A stretch of 64,000 nucleotides of DNA, from positions 498,501 through 562,500 of the forward strand of contig JABAKD010000011.1 of NCBI GenBank assembly GCA_012845835.1, in the 5' to 3' direction. How positions within the stretch are numbered: the stretch's first letter is position 1; each line of letters opens with the position of its first letter. Positions 62,397 through 64,000 of the stretch are shown here, piece after piece. A program made the translations under genes and the position numbers. Under the pieces are notes generated by a model. The model worked only from the letters and a program-made list of their open reading frames with translations, had not been told where the DNA came from and did not search any database. The DNA comes from Undaria pinnatifida. Its lineage: Eukaryota > Sar > Phaeophyceae > Laminariales > Alariaceae.

Positions 62397-62635
62397 GTGG
62401 GCTAACAAGGGCAATTATCGCGGGAGCCAAGATTTGTACGATGCAAGACACGTTTGTATCCTGCTGTTAGACGTTGCAGTGTTGTTGTTGTTCTCACATT
62501 AACTCGCATAGTATTAGGCACTGCCAGGTGATAAATAGTGCAGGCGCGACGTTTATCAGGTAAATTCCATGCTCTCTGTCGTTATCGTTGAAGGTTGAAG
62601 GCATTGGAGTCACTTCCACTTCGGGAGAGACGATT

Positions 62636-62710
62636 GTAAAATTGTAAAATTGTACCTTAAGTGTTGTAAAATTGTACCTTAACTGTTGTACAATTGTGCC
62701 TTAACATTAG
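62636..62710 (+). repeat. TTGTAAAATTGTACCTTAA short tandem repeat
   Basis: Three to four degenerate units of ttgtaaaattgtaccttaa. Confidence 0.85.
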
Positions 62711-63110
62711 TGTCATGTCGCGGTATATAGGTTGTAGTAGGGCTCGCCCTGCACGGGGGGTGGTGTGGTATAGTACCCGAGCAGCATGACCGCCTTATCG
62801 GGGGAAGCCGCCTTAATCAGGCCAGGCAGTGAGTGCAATTCCCGATTAATAGTCTCTCCAAGCGATTTTGACCGCCTTATATAGGGATATCGCATTACTA
62901 GCCCTTACTCAGACCGCCTTATATAGGGATATCGCATTACTAGCCCTCACTCAGACCGCCTTATCGGGGGACCCACGTCTGTAGGGCATTCTCCGTATCA
63001 ATCTTGGCGTTGGTTGGAGGACACTATCAGGCTCTAGACAGCAACAAATGACCGCCTTATGTCGGGATACCGCCTCACTCAGACCTCCTTGTTGGGTGAC
63101 CCCTACTGGA
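62710..63110 (-). repeat. Dispersed repeat family B, reversed copy
   Basis: gaccgccttatcgggggaag, ccgccttaatcagg, and a duplicated gaccgccttatatagggata tcgcattactagccc block; reverse complement of the copies at 305, 1825 and 33640. Confidence 0.65.
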
Positions 63111-63122
63111 CCATCGCACAAC

Positions 63123-63125
<3 letters not shown>

Positions 63126-63158
<33 letters not shown>
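63126..63158 (+). repeat. Long G-tract
   Basis: About 31 consecutive G. Confidence 0.95.
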
Positions 63159-63966
63159 GGGATATACGTATATGGGTGGTGGGTGAAATTTACTTCATTC
63201 ATATGCACCTGGTACTGTTTCAAGGATTTGTATTAATTAACTCAATCTCACCACCACCACCTATTATAAATAATATATATATATATATATGTCGCCTCCC
63301 CCGCAGGTGGAAGTATTAATCAACGTCTTGAATAATTATAGTGCGAATCAATCGAGAACTCCACCCCCACACTAACACCTATGACCTGTGGGAAGAAAGG
63401 TACCGCAGCGCATCCTAACCACTATCAGATAAATTGAGCCCTTTACTCGTGTGTGTCTCTGATAGTTCAGGGCGGGATAGTTTGACGCCCAATGAAACTC
63501 AACAACATCCAAGTACCGCTCACGTCGAGGTATAAATGTAGGTATGACATTCGTCACGACGAATATTAGTCGAATGAATTGTTGAACGATATTGTTTCGT
63601 TGTTATGTACACCTCTGATCGAGTGTACTGCTCCTTGACCGCAATAATGATACTCTTGGACTAACTGCTTACAATGAGAACGTTTCAACGGTCTCCCGAG
63701 CCACATAATCTGAATAAAAACGCCTGCGTACATAATTATATCTCGTAACAAACGACAGAATATTCTTGGTCCGGCTCCCTAACTCGAATAATATTTTCCC
63801 TTCATGATGTCCCTTATGCTGTTTTAGTGCACGCCGATGCCTTTTAATGGGGACGTTTATGAGCCCCCTTGTGTTGTGTTCTTACACAACGATTATACCT
63901 ATATTCCCAGCTTAAGCGTAGCAATAACCCCAGCCTAAACCTGCAGATAAAAGAAACCCGTTGTCA
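63159..63966 (+). other. Intron 41, 3' portion
   Basis: AT-rich with a TA microsatellite at 63276-63292. An acceptor-like ccccgcag at 63306 is followed by AT-rich non-dynein sequence. Confidence 0.5.
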
Positions 63967-64000
63967 AGAACATGGGCAAGGACCCGAGCTCCGTATATCG
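63967..64000 (+). other. Possible partial next dynein exon, or its decayed copy
   Basis: The last bases read KNMGKDPSSVYR in one frame. That fits the region after the conserved QANKWIKNM motif following IDPQ. The expected QANKWI codons are not present in frame just before it, and that frame hits a stop about 20 bp upstream. This is either an exon with a displaced acceptor (AG just before the AAC of Asn, losing about seven residues) or an echo whose intact copy lies beyond the window. Confidence 0.35.

Noticed and set aside
1..64000. tRNA, rRNA, snRNA genes, promoters or terminators
   Set aside because: I saw no convincing tRNA arms, rRNA sequence or core promoter. The window is internal to one gene, so no start or end of transcription is expected; a tRNAscan/Infernal run would settle this.

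Overview
This is a eukaryotic nuclear window that lies almost entirely inside one gene: a plus-strand axonemal dynein heavy chain. I place 41 exons between 1430 and 62396. Together they hold 5,631 coding bases (1,877 codons). The reading frame stays open across every junction and split codons are restored at every phased junction. The protein segment starts in the linker (DHC_N2). It then runs through AAA1 (GPAGTGKT), AAA2 (GPTGGGKS), AAA3 (GPTGTGKT), AAA4 (GVGGSGRQ), the stalk with its microtubule-binding tip, and the start of AAA5. The N-terminal tail lies upstream of the window; the rest of AAA5, AAA6 and the C-terminal domain lie downstream. From memory of the family the best match is the DNAH1-type single-headed inner-arm dynein, which implies an organism with motile cilia or flagella. 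I saw no second gene that I can support.

Only about 9% of the window is coding. Introns average about 1.4 kb (283 to about 2,620 bp). About 80% are phase 0, and 8 of 41 donors are GC rather than GT, all fitting AG|GCRAG. A large, repeat-rich protist or algal genome is likely; haptophyte, dinoflagellate or stramenopile algae are plausible, but I cannot fix the lineage.

The introns are the unusual part. At least 22 of the 41 exons have one or more decayed, same-strand partial copies ('echoes') in a neighbouring intron, often including the adjoining splice site and intron sequence. Examples are three copies of the AAA2 P-loop exon and several copies each of exons 16, 17, 29, 30, 32 and 34. This looks like continuing local tandem duplication of exon-plus-intron segments followed by decay.

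The other intron content is satellite arrays and dispersed repeats. The arrays include a GGGTC/GACCC pentamer inverted repeat at 36.2-36.9 kb, a 17-bp C-rich array at 40.1-41.2 kb, a TAACGG-type array at 43.3-44.3 kb, a CCATC array at 46.4-46.6 kb and a 60-62-bp array at 59.9-60.4 kb. One dispersed family is MITE-like, with terminal inverted repeats related to ACGCGTGCTACGATAGAGGT. A second has ends containing CACTCGCGCGAGTG-like palindromes and often sits directly beside a satellite array. Four more are short dispersed families. By region: 0-8 kb linker exons; 8-17 kb AAA1; 17-23 kb AAA2; 25-36 kb AAA3; 38-47 kb AAA4; 48-59 kb stalk and microtubule-binding domain; 60.9-62.4 kb AAA5; the last 1.6 kb is intron, possibly with part of the next exon at the very edge.
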